64,000 bases of DNA from Sutcliffiella tianshenii. Lineage in GTDB: Bacteria; Bacillota; Bacilli; Bacillales; Bacillaceae_I. Every line of letters starts with the position of its first letter. Position 1 is the first letter of the stretch. Location: positions 722,163 to 786,162 of the forward strand of contig NZ_JAFBED010000001.1 of assembly GCF_016908565.1 (NCBI RefSeq). The letters are read 5' to 3'. Position numbers and translations under genes: made by a program. Shown here piece after piece: positions 46,066 through 56,432 of the stretch. The notes under the pieces are model-generated. The model had not been told where the DNA came from, did not search any database, and worked only from the letters and a program-made list of their open reading frames with translations.

Positions 46066-47955
46066 CTAGTCGTTAGATACTTTAGCTATACGTCCTTGTT
46101 CGAGATAGACGAGTAAGATGGAAACATCGGCTGGGTTGACCCCTGAAATCCGGGATGCTTGCGCAACGGAAAGAGGGCGAACTTCCTTCAGTTTTTGGCG
46201 TGCTTCATTTGCCAAGCCATGGATTGCATCATAATCGATGTTTTCCGGGATTTTCTTATTTTCCATTTTTTTCAAACGGTCTACCTGTTGCAGGGACTTT
46301 TGGATATATCCTTCGTATTTCACTTGGATTTCTACCTGTTCTGCGACATCCGGTCCCAATTCCGTTTCAGGGGGAACTAGAAGGTGAACGTGTTCATAGG
46401 TCATTTCTGGACGTTTCAGAAGGTCTGCAGCCCTGATGCCATCCCTCAGTTCCGTACCGCCGGCATTCTTTATCGTTTCCTGCACCAATGCAGTCGGCTT
46501 GATGATGATGCTTTGCAATCGTTCTTTCTCCGCTTCGATCTGCTGTCTTTTCTCCTGGAATCTCTCATAACGTTCTTGTGAAATCAGGCCGATTTCGTGA
46601 CCTATTTCCGTTAATCGAAGATCTGCATTATCATGGCGCAAAAGTAAGCGATATTCTGCACGGGAAGTCAAAAGACGGTAAGGTTCATTGGTTCCCTTCG
46701 TTACAAGGTCGTCAATGAGGACACCGATATAGGCATCGGAACGGCTTAAGATAAGATCCTCCTTGCCAGTGGCACGAAGACCTGCATTGATTCCGGCCAT
46801 GATACCTTGTCCTGCCGCTTCTTCATAGCCTGAAGTACCATTTATCTGGCCAGCCGTATAAAGATTCTGCACCTTTTTTGTTTCAAGTGTCGGCCAGAGC
46901 TGAGTAGGTACGATTGCATCATATTCGATCGCATATCCCGCTCTCATCATCTGCACATTCTCAAGTCCCGGGATGGTGGAAAGGATTCTTCGCTGCACTT
47001 CCTCCGGCAAGCTCGTGGAAAGTCCCTGCACATAAACTTCCTGTGTGTTTCTTCCTTCCGGCTCCAAGAAAATCTGGTGTCTCGGCTTATCGTTAAAACG
47101 TACAATTTTATCTTCAATGGAAGGACAATATCTCGGCCCGGTCCCTTTGATCATGCCTGAATACATCGGGGAACGATGCAGATTCTCATCAATCAGTGCA
47201 TGTGTTTCCGGACTTGTATAAGTCAGCCAGCATGGAAGCTGATCGGTGATATACTCGGTCGTTTCATATGAAAATGCCCGCGGGGTATCATCACCAGGCT
47301 GAATCTCCGTTTTACTGTAGTCAATCGTGGAACTGTTCACACGTGGTGGCGTACCCGTCTTAAAACGGGCCAGTTCAAACCCAAGCTCTTCCAAGTGTTC
47401 GGAAAGCTTAATGGAAGGCTGCTGATTGTTCGGTCCGCTCTGATATTGCAGGTCACCCATTATTATTTTTCCGCGCAAGAAAGTCCCAGTTGTGATGACA
47501 ACTGTCTTGGATTCATAAATGGCACCGGTCTGTGTAAGGACACCTTTGCATACGCCATCCTCTACGATCAATCTTTCGACCATTCCCTGCAATAAGGTAA
47601 TGTTCGGTTCATTTTCAATCGTCTTCTTCATTTCATGCTGGTACAGGAACTTATCGGCCTGGGCACGCAAGGCACGTACCGCAGGGCCCTTCCCGGTATT
47701 CAACATCCGCATCTGAATATGGGTCTTATCGATGTTTTTACCCATTTCTCCGCCTAGTGCATCAATTTCGCGTACAACAATTCCTTTTGCTGGTCCCCCA
47801 ACAGAAGGATTACATGGCATAAATGCCACCATATCAAGATTGATGGTGATCATGAGCGTTTTCGCTCCCAATCTTGCCGAGGCAAGGCCCGCTTCGACTC
47901 CGGCGTGCCCCGCTCCAATTACTATGACATCATAGGAACCTGCATGATATTCCAT
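46066..47955 (-). CDS. mnmG: tRNA uridine-34 carboxymethylaminomethyl modification enzyme MnmG
   Basis: 629 residues, formerly GidA. FAD-binding [10 protein letters not shown] (about 13-22), then [17 protein letters not shown] and a C-terminal helical domain. With MnmE it makes the cmnm5U34 wobble modification. It starts right after mnmE, 18 bases away. Confidence 0.98.
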   Translation of the reverse strand: MEYHAGSYDVIVIGAGHAGVEAGLASARLGAKTLMITINLDMVAFMPCNPSVGGPAKGIVVREIDALGGEMGKNIDKTHIQMRMLNTGKGPAVRALRAQADKFLYQHEMKKTIENEPNITLLQGMVERLIVEDGVCKGVLTQTGAIYESKTVVITTGTFLRGKIIMGDLQYQSGPNNQQPSIKLSEHLEELGFELARFKTGTPPRVNSSTIDYSKTEIQPGDDTPRAFSYETTEYITDQLPCWLTYTSPETHALIDENLHRSPMYSGMIKGTGPRYCPSIEDKIVRFNDKPRHQIFLEPEGRNTQEVYVQGLSTSLPEEVQRRILSTIPGLENVQMMRAGYAIEYDAIVPTQLWPTLETKKVQNLYTAGQINGTSGYEEAAGQGIMAGINAGLRATGKEDLILSRSDAYIGVLIDDLVTKGTNEPYRLLTSRAEYRLLLRHDNADLRLTEIGHEIGLISQERYERFQEKRQQIEAEKERLQSIIIKPTALVQETIKNAGGTELRDGIRAADLLKRPEMTYEHVHLLVPPETELGPDVAEQVEIQVKYEGYIQKSLQQVDRLKKMENKKIPENIDYDAIHGLANEARQKLKEVRPLSVAQASRISGVNPADVSILLVYLEQGRIAKVSND

Positions 47956-47972
47956 GTTTGTTCCCTCCTCTT

Positions 47973-49361
47973 CTATTTACCTAAACAAAATTGTGAAAAT
48001 AACTGATCTATCAAGCTTTCATGGACTGCATCCCCGATAATTTCACCGAGCAGCTCCCATGTCCGCGTCAAATCTATTTGGACGATATCAATTGGTACCC
48101 CGCTCTGTACCCCTGAGATTGCGTCCTCCAATGCCTGCTGTGCCTGTGTGAGTAATCCGATATGTCTGGAATTGGATACGTACGTCATGTCCCCGGCTTC
48201 AAGATTTCCCTGGAAAAACATCGAGGAAATCGCCTCCTCCAGCTCGTCCACTCCTTCATCCTCTTTTAATGAGGTCGTGATGAGAGGCTGTTCCTTTGCC
48301 AGAGCTTGTACTTTATCCAAATCTATCTTTTCATCAAGATCCGTTTTATTCACGATGACAATCACGTCCATGCCCTTCACCGCTTCAAAGAGCTTTTCAT
48401 CCTCCTCGGACAAACGTTCATTATAGTTCAGGACAAGAAGGATTAGATCCGCCTTTTTCAATACTTCACGGGAACGCTCGACACCGATGCGCTCGACAAT
48501 GTCCTCGGTCTCCCTGATTCCTGCCGTATCAACCAGGCGCAATGGGACACCGCGCACATTTACGTACTCTTCGATTACATCCCTCGTGGTACCCGGTATA
48601 TCTGTCACGATTGCCTTGTTTTCATGAACAAGGCTATTCAAAAGGGAAGATTTCCCTACATTCGGTCTTCCTACAATGACCGTAGATAGACCTTCTCTCA
48701 ATATTTTTCCCTGCTGTCCGGTTTGTAGCAGTTTTTCCAATTCAGTTTTCACATAATTGGATTTCTCTAGTAAAAGCTGATGCGTCATTTCTTCGACATC
48801 GTCATATTCAGGATAATCAATGTTTACTTCCACGTGGGCCAGTGTTTCCAAGATTTCCTGACGCAGCTTCTGTATCAGCTTGGATAATCTGCCTTCCATT
48901 TGGCCCAATGCGACATTCATCGCCCGGTCGGTTTTTGCCCGGATCAGGTCCATGACCGCTTCGGCCTGTGAAAGATCGATTCTTCCATTTAAGAAAGCGC
49001 GTTTCGTAAATTCCCCAGGCTCGGCCAATCTTGCACCTCTGCCCATTACTAGCTGAAGGAGCTTGTTCACTGAAACCAAACCGCCATGACAGTTTATTTC
49101 AATGACATCTTCCCTTGTAAATGTTTTCGGCCCTCTCATTACAGAGACCATCACTTCTTCTATCGTCTGTTCTGTCTTTGGATCTACGATATGCCCGTAG
49201 TGAATGGTATGAGACGGTACGTCCTGCATCTTTTTCCCCGAAGGACTGACAAAGATTTCATCGATGATCCGGAATGCTTCCTCCCCACTCAAACGGACGA
49301 TCGCAATGGCTCCCTCCCCCATCGGAGTGGATATTGCGGCAATTGTATCTAACTCATACAT
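47973..49361 (-). CDS. mnmE: tRNA modification GTPase MnmE
   Basis: 462 residues, formerly TrmE/ThdF. The N-terminal folate-binding domain is followed by a helical domain with an inserted G domain: G-R-P-N-V-G-K-S-S (about 227-235), [15 protein letters not shown]. The C-terminus ends F-C-L-G-K, the conserved C-x-G-K motif. It works with MnmG on tRNA wobble uridine. The ATG at 49361 has a GAGGTG site; a GTG three codons earlier overlaps it. Confidence 0.98.
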   Translation of the reverse strand: MYELDTIAAISTPMGEGAIAIVRLSGEEAFRIIDEIFVSPSGKKMQDVPSHTIHYGHIVDPKTEQTIEEVMVSVMRGPKTFTREDVIEINCHGGLVSVNKLLQLVMGRGARLAEPGEFTKRAFLNGRIDLSQAEAVMDLIRAKTDRAMNVALGQMEGRLSKLIQKLRQEILETLAHVEVNIDYPEYDDVEEMTHQLLLEKSNYVKTELEKLLQTGQQGKILREGLSTVIVGRPNVGKSSLLNSLVHENKAIVTDIPGTTRDVIEEYVNVRGVPLRLVDTAGIRETEDIVERIGVERSREVLKKADLILLVLNYNERLSEEDEKLFEAVKGMDVIVIVNKTDLDEKIDLDKVQALAKEQPLITTSLKEDEGVDELEEAISSMFFQGNLEAGDMTYVSNSRHIGLLTQAQQALEDAISGVQSGVPIDIVQIDLTRTWELLGEIIGDAVHESLIDQLFSQFCLGK

Positions 49362-49510
49362 ATCATTCACCTCATTTCTTTTATACTGGTTTCTATTTAT
49401 ACATTTGATCGGTCTTACGATTCGTTTGACTCGAACAATTTTAGTCTTATTGAATAACTAATTAAGGTTAGCATAATTCATATCACTTTTAAAGTATTCC
49501 TCTTCGACAG

Positions 49511-49578
49511 TTATCCACAAAAATTTCCCGGACGCTCGATATTCTATCATTAATTCTAACTTATCCACATGTGAATAA
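49511..49578. promoter_or_regulatory. DnaA-box cluster between mnmE and khpB
   Basis: TTATCCACA at 49511-49519 and 49561-49569, and TGTGAATAA at 49570-49578, with the last two immediately next to each other and in opposite orientation. B. subtilis has a DnaA-box cluster at the thdF (mnmE) intergenic region. No gene is seen in 49371-49675. Confidence 0.85.
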
Positions 49579-49675
49579 CAACAAACAAAACTCGAGCCTC
49601 TCTATCATCATTTCCTATCATCTGAAATTGAAACAACGGCTTTCTTTTTTCTTGGGTCAAGATCCTCTTCCGCAA

Positions 49676-49708
49676 TAAAAAAATAGCCGCCTTCCAATTA
49701 GGTAGGCG
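49676..49708 (-). terminator. Terminator after khpB
   Basis: AGCCGCCTT and AGGCGGCT arms form an 8-bp stem, followed by seven U residues on the minus strand. Confidence 0.85.
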
Positions 49709-49717
49709 GCTGCTCTA

Positions 49718-50353
49718 TTATCTTGTGACTTTTAGTTTTTTGGGCGTGATGACGAGCGATCTGTTGGGCTCTTTTCCGACAGAGTATGTTTCCACTTCCG
49801 GAAAACGCGAGATGATCGAGTGCATCACTTTGCGTTCGAACGATGGCATCGGCTCCAGGTGAACTTCCTGTTTCGTTTTCATCGCTTTCTGCGCTAATCT
49901 TTCTGCAAGCTGTTCGAGTGTTTCCCGCCTCTTTTCCCGATACCCTTCTGCATCTATCTCAACAGAAAGGTACTGGTTAGAATAGCGATTCGCAACAATT
50001 TGTGTCAAATATTGAAGAGAATTGAGGGTTTGTCCCCTTTTACCAATGATCAGAGCGGTTTTTTCCCCACTGATGGAGATAAAAATGTTCCTGCCTTCGA
50101 CCTTGGTCTCCAATTCTGCGACAATGTTCATTTCTGTCAGAACTTTTTTCAAGAAATTCGTTGATTCTTCAACCGGATCATATTTCATCTTAACGGTTAC
50201 AATACTTGGCTTGGTACCAAACAGTCCGAATAATCCTTTTTTGCCTTCTTCAACGATTGTTATGTCTGCACGGTCTCTAGTTGTGTTTAGTTGAGTTAAA
50301 GCAGATTGGACAGCTTCCTCGACAGATGGACCAGTTGCAGTTATTTCTCTCAC
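49718..50353 (-). CDS. khpB: RNA-binding protein KhpB (Jag)
   Basis: 211 residues. A Jag N-terminal domain (about 1-50), a KH domain (about 75-135, with G-K-R-G-Q-T-L) and an R3H domain (about 145-205, with R-x-x-V-H) are seen. It binds RNA with KhpA and affects division and wall growth. The GTG start overlaps the yidC stop (GTGA) with a GGAGG site, so translation is coupled. Confidence 0.95.
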   Translation of the reverse strand: MREITATGPSVEEAVQSALTQLNTTRDRADITIVEEGKKGLFGLFGTKPSIVTVKMKYDPVEESTNFLKKVLTEMNIVAELETKVEGRNIFISISGEKTALIIGKRGQTLNSLQYLTQIVANRYSNQYLSVEIDAEGYREKRRETLEQLAERLAQKAMKTKQEVHLEPMPSFERKVMHSIISRFPEVETYSVGKEPNRSLVITPKKLKVTR

Positions 50354-51126
50354 TTTTTCGTTCCTCCTGCAGTTCCAGTAGCCGGTGCTTTTCTCAGCTC
50401 TGGTCCCTTAATAAAGTAAGTTTGTACAATCATGAATAAGTTACCTACTACCCAGTATAAGGATAGTGCAGATGGGAAGTTGAATGCGAATACCACGATC
50501 ATCACTGGCATGATATAAAGCATCATCGTCATCTGCGGGTTGTTCTCCATTCCAGCCATCATGATTTTCTGCTGGATGAAAGTGGTGATCCCTGCGACAA
50601 CAGGAAGGATAAAGTAAGGATCCTTATCACCAAGGTCAAACCATAGGAAGTTATGTTCCGCAATTTCACGCGTACGAGTAATTGCATGGAAGAAACCGAT
50701 CAGAATCGGCATTTGAACCAATAGAGGGAAACATCCAGCAAGTGGATTTACTCCATGCTTTTGGAAAAGTCCCATCGTTTCCTGCTGCAGCTTCTGCTGA
50801 GTCTTTTGGTCTTTGGAGCTATATTTTTCACGAAGTGCCTTCATTTCAGGCTGCAGTGCTTGCATCGCCTTCGTGTTTTTCGTTTGTTTGATCATCAATG
50901 GAAGAATCGCAAAGCGAATCAACAGTGTTACGATAATAATGGATAGTCCATAATCATTTCCGAGTAATGTTGCAAAGTAAGTAATCAGCCAAGATAGCGG
51001 ATATACTATGTACTCATTCCAAAAGCCTTCACTTTCGTTTGTGATCGGCTGGTTGATTTCCGTACAGCCTGTTAGTAAGACTACAAGTCCAACAAGGCCC
51101 ATAAGTAGCCATATTCGTTTTTTCAA
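50350..51126 (-). CDS. yidC: Membrane protein insertase YidC1 (SpoIIIJ)
   Basis: 258 residues. A lipobox L-L-T-G-C (Cys about 22) and five membrane helices; [16 protein letters not shown] and [10 protein letters not shown] are the YidC/Oxa1 signature. It inserts proteins into the membrane and is needed for sporulation in B. subtilis (as SpoIIIJ). The start is the TTG at 51126 nine bases after AAAGGAGG; a frame extends upstream into the site itself. Confidence 0.96.
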   Translation of the reverse strand: MKKRIWLLMGLVGLVVLLTGCTEINQPITNESEGFWNEYIVYPLSWLITYFATLLGNDYGLSIIIVTLLIRFAILPLMIKQTKNTKAMQALQPEMKALREKYSSKDQKTQQKLQQETMGLFQKHGVNPLAGCFPLLVQMPILIGFFHAITRTREIAEHNFLWFDLGDKDPYFILPVVAGITTFIQQKIMMAGMENNPQMTMMLYIMPVMIVVFAFNFPSALSLYWVVGNLFMIVQTYFIKGPELRKAPATGTAGGTKK

Positions 51127-51240
51127 CCTCTTTTTCCTCCTTTTTGCACAAAAAAAATAATTCCTATTACATCCTACCACTTTTATTCGGATAATTGAAT
51201 AAATGACAGGACACTGTCAAAATTTTTACATGTTTCCCGA

Positions 51241-51603
51241 CTAATTGCATGATTTACCTTTTTTATTGGATAGCAACGGAAGTTTCCGCATGATGTGCTG
51301 CAGACTCTTCTGCACTTCCTCATAGCTCATTTCTGCCGTAGGCTTTCTGGCAATCACTACAATGTCTACACATCCAGGGATCTGCTCTTTCATTTCCAGA
51401 AATGCTTGGCGAACCAATCGCTTAATCCGATTCCTCGTTACAGCGTTACCAATCTTCTTACTCACCGACAGGCCGATCCGAAAATCGGGCTGCTCTTTTT
51501 TTTCTAGTGTGTAAATTACAAATTGTCGATTTGCCATGGACTTTCCACCCTGGAACACATGTTGAAACTCTTTGTTCTTCTTGATTCTTTGTTCTTTTTT
51601 CAC
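51241..51603 (-). CDS. rnpA: Ribonuclease P protein component
   Basis: 120 residues, very basic. The signature [12 protein letters not shown] (about 56-68) contacts the catalytic [15 protein letters not shown] precedes it. RNase P removes 5' leaders from tRNA precursors. The start is a GTG after a GGGGGA site. It is downstream of rpmH, as in most bacteria. Confidence 0.96.
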   Translation of the reverse strand: MKKEQRIKKNKEFQHVFQGGKSMANRQFVIYTLEKKEQPDFRIGLSVSKKIGNAVTRNRIKRLVRQAFLEMKEQIPGCVDIVVIARKPTAEMSYEEVQKSLQHIMRKLPLLSNKKGKSCN

Positions 51604-51708
51604 ATGTGGTCCCCCTGTCGCAGCAATTCCTAATTTGTCTTATTTCGTCTTTCTTCCACATTCTTTCTAAAATCATGTGAAATCATAACAATTTTCTTCT
51701 TAAAATAG

Positions 51709-51736
51709 TAAAAAAGACCACTGACAGTCAGTGGCC
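51709..51736 (-). terminator. Terminator after rpmH
   Basis: CCACTGA, a three-base loop and TCAGTGG form a 7-bp stem followed by U residues on the minus strand, directly at the rpmH stop. Since rnpA and yidC lie beyond it, it is likely partial. Confidence 0.75.
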
Positions 51737-51988
<252 letters not shown>

Positions 51989-52021
51989 CTATAATATAAA
52001 TTTTAACAGACAGTCTTATCA

Positions 52022-52051
52022 ATTATAGAGAAAATACCATCGGAATGTCAA
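52022..52051 (-). promoter_or_regulatory. SigA promoter of rpmH
   Basis: On the minus strand TTGACA (52051-52046), 18 bases, TATAAT (52027-52022), a consensus promoter about 150 bases before the rpmH start. Confidence 0.85.
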
Positions 52052-52171
52052 CTTCCCAATAGTTAGTATAAATTCCTTCGCGATTTAAAGCAACCTTTTC
52101 TTTGAAATAGTAAAAAGTAACCAATAATTTGTTGGCAGGTTCTTGATTACTCATTTCTTTTTTTTATCTAT

Positions 52172-52312
52172 ATAAACACCCCTGGTGATTTCCGTTCCAG
52201 GTGTTCGCTTTCCGCGGGCGGCCTCGGGAGCCTCCTCGGCTTCGCCTGTGGGGTCTCCCTTGACACGCTCCTCCCGCAGGAGTCTCACACCTTGCACTCC
52301 AATCACCAGGGG
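52172..52312 (+). repeat. Dispersed palindromic repeat, copy 6 (class b)
   Basis: Outer arms CCTGGTGATT and AATCACCAGG pair perfectly. The next arms AGGTGT and ACACCT also pair. The core is GCTTTCCGCGGGCG. It lies between the rpmH promoter and oriC. Confidence 0.9.
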
Positions 52313-52690
52313 GCGAACATAAATAATCTTATGCTTTTCTAGATCCTCTCCGATATTGCTGAATAAATTCTGGAATTATTTCGAAACAACTTTTTTATAT
52401 AAGGAAAAAAGCAGAACCAGTGATTCCAACCATAAACAAAACTAGCTCCTAAAATTCGTAAGATCGTAGGTTAATCTGGTTAGAATTTTAATAAATCAAC
52501 CAAATCAGAGCTACATTACGAAAGGAACTAGTCATTAAGAAGGATGTCACAAAAAGTATAGCCTTAGACACTTCAAAAAGAAAAAACTGCATTTACTGTT
52601 GCAAACGAGTAAAAAAGAGGATTCTTAAAAGCTACAAAGATTTTATACAAGAAACGAAACTTTGTTAAAAAACAGCGTTCTTTATGTCGC
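52313..52690. other. 378-bp segment bracketed by two inverted palindromic repeats
   Basis: No intact gene. A short frame (about 52538-52666) reads through 40 or so codons with three Cys in a C-x-x-C-C pattern and ends at TAA, but it has no start or ribosome binding site. It could be a decayed fragment. The rest looks like ordinary AT-rich spacer. Confidence 0.4.
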
Positions 52691-52833
52691 CAGCAGTTTA
52701 TTGGAGCAATAGGCGAAGACTCCTGCGGGAAGATAGCGGTAGGCTTGAGACCCCACAGGGCAAAGCCCGAGGAGGCTCAAGCATCGCCCCGCGGAAAGCG
52801 AAGCCTAGTGCGGAAATCAACTGCGGTGTTTAA
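52691..52833 (-). repeat. Dispersed palindromic repeat, copy 7 (class a, inverted)
   Basis: Opposite orientation to copy 6. Outer arms GCAGTTGATT and AATAAACTGC pair except one position. The core GCTTTCCGCGGGGCG is present. It borders the left oriC box region. Confidence 0.9.
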
Positions 52834-52905
52834 CGCCCCCATAAAAATCCACCATAAAAAAAATCTCATCAAATTTCTCCCTCTGCATACAACATTTTTC
52901 CAACC

Positions 52906-53220
52906 TGTGAATAACTTTTTTCGAGTTTTTTCGTCATCCACAACAGTTATCGACAAGGTTTACACAGTATATTGTGTTGTGGAAAACTTTTCTCCACAAG
53001 ATGTGTCGATTGTGGATAATCAGAAAAAGACGTTGCAACAAAAGGTTTTATTTGATATTATTATTGTGTTTTCACTCTTAATAATTATTAACAAGGAAAA
53101 AGTTATCAACAGATTGTGGATAAGATGTGGACAGTTATTCAAGGTTGTGTGTAAACATTTGTCCACAGAACGGTTATTTTGTCGAAAACTACTTTTCTAC
53201 TATATTATATGTTATGCACA
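52906..53220. other. oriC: oriC upstream part (DnaA-box region before dnaA)
   Basis: Consensus DnaA boxes (TTATNCACA, either strand) at 52906-52914, 53011-53019, 53115-53123 and 53212-53220. One-mismatch boxes at 52934-52942, 52947-52955, 53103-53111 and 53159-53167. AT-rich throughout. Bacillus origins are bipartite, with one box group before dnaA and one after it, and both are needed. Confidence 0.9.
53179..53206 (+). promoter_or_regulatory. Candidate dnaA promoter
   Basis: TTGTCG (53179-53184), 16 bases, TATATT (53201-53206), about 220 bases before the dnaA start, with DnaA boxes on both sides, so autoregulation is likely. Confidence 0.5.
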
Positions 53221-53425
53221 GTATACGAATGAATAAACATACAACAGGTGTTTTTCTCAAGAAGGTTTGTTAAACAAAACTTGTACAGATAAGCACCTTA
53301 TTTATTTTGCTTGGAGACTGACAAGTATTTGCGGCAGCAAAGCATATGGAAAAATCCATTAACCTGCATGCATGAGACATCTATCGTGAAAATTATATAG
53401 AGATAAAGAGAAAGGGGGATACACA

Positions 53426-54772
53426 TTGAAAAACATATCAGATTTGTGGGAGAAGGCGCTCAAGGAAATTGAGAAGAAAATCAGTAAACCCAGCTTTGAA
53501 ACATGGCTCAAGTCTACTAAAGCATACTCTCTTAAAGGGGATAATCTCGTTATCACAGCACCAAACGAGTTTGCCCGTGATTGGCTGGAGTCCAGATACT
53601 CCAACCTGATCGGTGAGACCATTACAGATATAACAGGGGAAGAACTGACAATCAAATTTATCATTCCCCAAAATCAATCGGATGAGGATATTGAAATCAA
53701 GACTCCTCCTGCCAAAATGAAAAAGGATGAGGATCCGATTGAAATTCCTCAAAATATGCTTAACCCTAAATATACGTTTGATACATTTGTAATCGGTTCT
53801 GGGAACAGATTTGCCCATGCCGCTTCTTTGGCTGTTGCCGAAGCGCCTGCCAAAGCCTATAATCCCTTGTTCATCTATGGGGGAGTCGGACTTGGTAAAA
53901 CTCACTTGATGCACGCCATCGGTCATTATGTGATCGAGCATAACCCTGGGGCGAAAGTGGTATACTTGTCCTCCGAAAAGTTCACGAACGAATTCATCAA
54001 CTCGATCCGGGACAATAAGGCCGTTGATTTCCGCAATAAATATCGAAGTGTCGATGTTCTATTAATCGATGATATTCAGTTTCTTGCCGGAAAAGAACAG
54101 ACACAAGAGGAATTCTTCCATACTTTTAACACGCTTCATGAGGAAAGCAAGCAGATTGTCATATCCAGTGACCGCCCTCCAAAGGAGATCCCGACATTGG
54201 AGGACAGGCTTCGTTCCCGTTTTGAATGGGGATTGATCACCGATATCACTCCGCCAGACCTGGAAACACGGATTGCCATCCTTCGTAAGAAAGCGAAAGC
54301 GGAAGGGTTGGATATACCGAATGAAGTCATGTTGTATATTGCGAATCAGATTGATTCCAATATACGGGAACTTGAAGGGGCGCTTATTCGCGTGGTTGCC
54401 TATTCCTCACTCATCAATAAGGACATCAATGCCGATCTCGCTGCGGAGGCTTTGAAGGATATCATCCCTAGCTCCAAACCAAGGGTGGTAACGATTCATG
54501 ATATCCAGCGAACAGTCGGCGAGGAATATAATGTGAAGCTTGAGGATTTCAAAGCGAAGAAACGTACAAAATCCGTTGCTTTCCCAAGGCAGATTGCCAT
54601 GTACCTTTCCCGTGAGCTTACTGATTTTTCCCTTCCCAAGATCGGGGAGGAGTTTGGCGGCCGTGATCATACGACCGTTATTCATGCCCATGAAAAGATT
54701 TCAAATCTTGTTCAAACAGATACATTATTACAAAAACAGATACAATCCATTGCCGAGCAATTAAAGAGTTAA
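53426..54772 (+). CDS. dnaA: Chromosomal replication initiator DnaA
   Basis: 448 residues. Domain I (about 1-85), a charged linker (about 86-110), the AAA+ domain with Walker [10 protein letters not shown] (about 151-159) and Walker B L-L-I-D-D-I-Q-F, then domain IV with [11 protein letters not shown] (about 415-425) that binds the box. It melts oriC and loads helicase. The start is a TTG with a GGGGGA site about seven bases upstream, the usual start type for this gene in Bacillus. Confidence 0.98.
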   Translation: MKNISDLWEKALKEIEKKISKPSFETWLKSTKAYSLKGDNLVITAPNEFARDWLESRYSNLIGETITDITGEELTIKFIIPQNQSDEDIEIKTPPAKMKKDEDPIEIPQNMLNPKYTFDTFVIGSGNRFAHAASLAVAEAPAKAYNPLFIYGGVGLGKTHLMHAIGHYVIEHNPGAKVVYLSSEKFTNEFINSIRDNKAVDFRNKYRSVDVLLIDDIQFLAGKEQTQEEFFHTFNTLHEESKQIVISSDRPPKEIPTLEDRLRSRFEWGLITDITPPDLETRIAILRKKAKAEGLDIPNEVMLYIANQIDSNIRELEGALIRVVAYSSLINKDINADLAAEALKDIIPSSKPRVVTIHDIQRTVGEEYNVKLEDFKAKKRTKSVAFPRQIAMYLSRELTDFSLPKIGEEFGGRDHTTVIHAHEKISNLVQTDTLLQKQIQSIAEQLKS

Positions 54773-54791
54773 AAGAATCAACCGTGAATTA

Positions 54792-54930
54792 TGTGTATAA
54801 CTGGGACATGGTTAACAACAGTTTGTCCACATGTGAATAACTGTGATGCCATCCAGAAATGTCACTTATCCACAAATTCACAGGCCCTACTATTACTTCT
54901 ACTATTTTTTTATTAATAAATATATATAAA
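54792..54930. other. oriC: oriC downstream part with DNA-unwinding element (dnaA-dnaN spacer)
   Basis: DnaA boxes at 54792-54800 (TGTGTATAA), 54832-54840 (TGTGAATAA) and 54866-54874 (TTATCCACA), plus a one-mismatch box at 54823-54831. After the last box come GGCCC, then a run of three-base DnaA-trio units (CTACTATTACTTCTACTA, 54887-54904), then about 28 bases of A and T only. This matches the Bacillus unwinding site, where DnaA opens the duplex. Confidence 0.92.
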
Positions 54931-54957
54931 AAGACCTGCAATTAGAGGAGGATAACG

Positions 54958-56094
54958 ATGAAATTTATCATCCAACGAGACAAGTTGGTTCAAAGTGTAC
55001 AAGACGTGCTAAAGGCTGTTTCATCACGTACGACGATTCCCATTCTTACTGGTATCAAGATCGTCGCGACTGAAGAAGGGGTAACCCTTACAGGGAGTGA
55101 CTCTGACATCTCCATCGAATCATTCATCCCTAGTGAAGAGGATGGAACGGAGAATGTAGAAGTAAAAGCATCTGGAAGTGTAGTCCTGCAAGCTCGTTTC
55201 TTCAGTGAAATCATCAAGAAATTACCTATGGATACAGTTGAGCTTGAAGTTCAGAACCAGTTTGTCACGACGATCAGATCTGGTAAATCCGAATTCAATC
55301 TAAATGGCCAGGATGCTGCGGAATACCCTCATCTTCCTCAAATCGAAGAAGACAGTGTATTCAAGCTACCTACCGATCTGTTAAAAAATATTATTCGACA
55401 AACAGTCTTTGCGGTGTCCACCTCAGAAACACGCCCTATCTTGACAGGTGTAAACTGGAAGCTCGAAAATCATGAGTTGACCTGTATTGCAACAGATAGT
55501 CACAGATTGGCATTGCGCAAGGCAAAAATCGATGCAGAAAATAATCTGGCTTGTAACGTAGTGATTCCAGGTAAAAGCTTGAACGAGTTAAACAAGATCC
55601 TTGATGATACAAACGAACTGCTCGATATTGTCATTACGGACAATCAAGTCCTGTTCAAAGCGAAAAACATCCTATTTTTCTCTCGTCTGCTTGATGGGAA
55701 CTATCCTGATACATCCCGTTTGATACCGGCTGAAAGCAAAACGGATATCACCGTTTCCACAAAAGACTTTCTGCAAGCCATCGATCGTGCTTCCTTGCTT
55801 GCAAGAGAGGGAAGAAACAATGTCGTTAAACTCGCTACACTTGAACAGAGCGCTTTAGAAATCTCCTCCAATTCCCCTGAAGTCGGGAAAGTAGTGGAGC
55901 AGGTACAAGGTAACTCCGTAGAAGGGGAAGAATTAAAAATCTCCTTTAGTGCAAAATACATGATGGACGCGTTAAAAGCTCTTGAAGGCAATGAAATACT
56001 AATCAATTTCACAGGGGCAATGCGACCATTCCTGATCAGGACGATGCATGACGATTCCATGCTCCAGCTGATCCTGCCAGTAAGAACCTATTAA
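54958..56094 (+). CDS. dnaN: DNA polymerase III beta subunit (sliding clamp)
   Basis: 378 residues, three repeated clamp domains. It starts M-K-F-I-I-Q-R-D-K-L, and ends with M-x-L-I-L-P-V-R-T-Y, both typical. The dimeric ring tethers polymerase to DNA. AGAGGAGG precedes the ATG. The gene is separated from dnaA only by the unwinding region. Confidence 0.98.
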   Translation: MKFIIQRDKLVQSVQDVLKAVSSRTTIPILTGIKIVATEEGVTLTGSDSDISIESFIPSEEDGTENVEVKASGSVVLQARFFSEIIKKLPMDTVELEVQNQFVTTIRSGKSEFNLNGQDAAEYPHLPQIEEDSVFKLPTDLLKNIIRQTVFAVSTSETRPILTGVNWKLENHELTCIATDSHRLALRKAKIDAENNLACNVVIPGKSLNELNKILDDTNELLDIVITDNQVLFKAKNILFFSRLLDGNYPDTSRLIPAESKTDITVSTKDFLQAIDRASLLAREGRNNVVKLATLEQSALEISSNSPEVGKVVEQVQGNSVEGEELKISFSAKYMMDALKALEGNEILINFTGAMRPFLIRTMHDDSMLQLILPVRTY

Positions 56095-56104
56095 TCATCG
56101 ATCC

Positions 56105-56143
56105 GGAAAGCTACTTGCGTCAAAGCGCGGTAGCTTTCTTTTC
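56105..56143 (+). terminator. Terminator after dnaN
   Basis: GGAAAGCTAC and GTAGCTTTC form a 9-bp stem around a 15-base loop, followed by TTTTCT. Confidence 0.8.
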
Positions 56144-56202
56144 TATAGTCCCAAGTTTTAGTACAATAAGGGAAAAGACAAAACGAAAGTGAGCGCGAAA
56201 TC

Positions 56203-56418
56203 ATGAAGGAAATTGAAATTTCTACAGAAATAATTACACTCGGTCAGTTCTTGAAGCTAGCAGATGTCATCCAATCAGGCGGCATGGCTAAATGGTTCCT
56301 TCAAGAGTATGAGGTTAAAGTGAACGGTGAACTTGACGATAGAAGAGGAAGAAAATTAAGAGATCAGGATATTGTGGAAATCGACGGCTTCGGAAGCTTT
56401 GTCATTATTTCGTCCTAA
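56203..56418 (+). CDS. yaaA: S4-domain RNA-binding protein YaaA
   Basis: 71 residues. A small S4-like fold (I-T-L-G-Q-F-L-K, then V-N-G-E-L-D-D-R-R-G-R-K-L-R-D-Q-D-I-V-E-I). It binds RNA, possibly rRNA in ribosome assembly, and always sits between dnaN and recF in Bacillus. It ends 14 bases before recF. Confidence 0.95.
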   Translation: MKEIEISTEIITLGQFLKLADVIQSGGMAKWFLQEYEVKVNGELDDRRGRKLRDQDIVEIDGFGSFVIISS

Positions 56419-56432
56419 GATGGTGAAAAATA

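Noticed and set aside
49528..49541. Noc binding site (ATTTCCCGGGAAAT)
   Set aside because: Only the left half, ATTTCCCGG, is present; the right half does not match.
52538..52666. Possible remnant of a transposase or small Cys-rich gene
   Set aside because: No start, no ribosome binding site, and too short to match to any family; kept only as a note within the 378-bp segment.
52745..53236. 163-codon plus-strand open frame upstream of dnaA
   Set aside because: It runs through palindromic repeat copy 7 and the oriC DnaA boxes, has no ribosome binding site, and its composition is that of the noncoding DNA.
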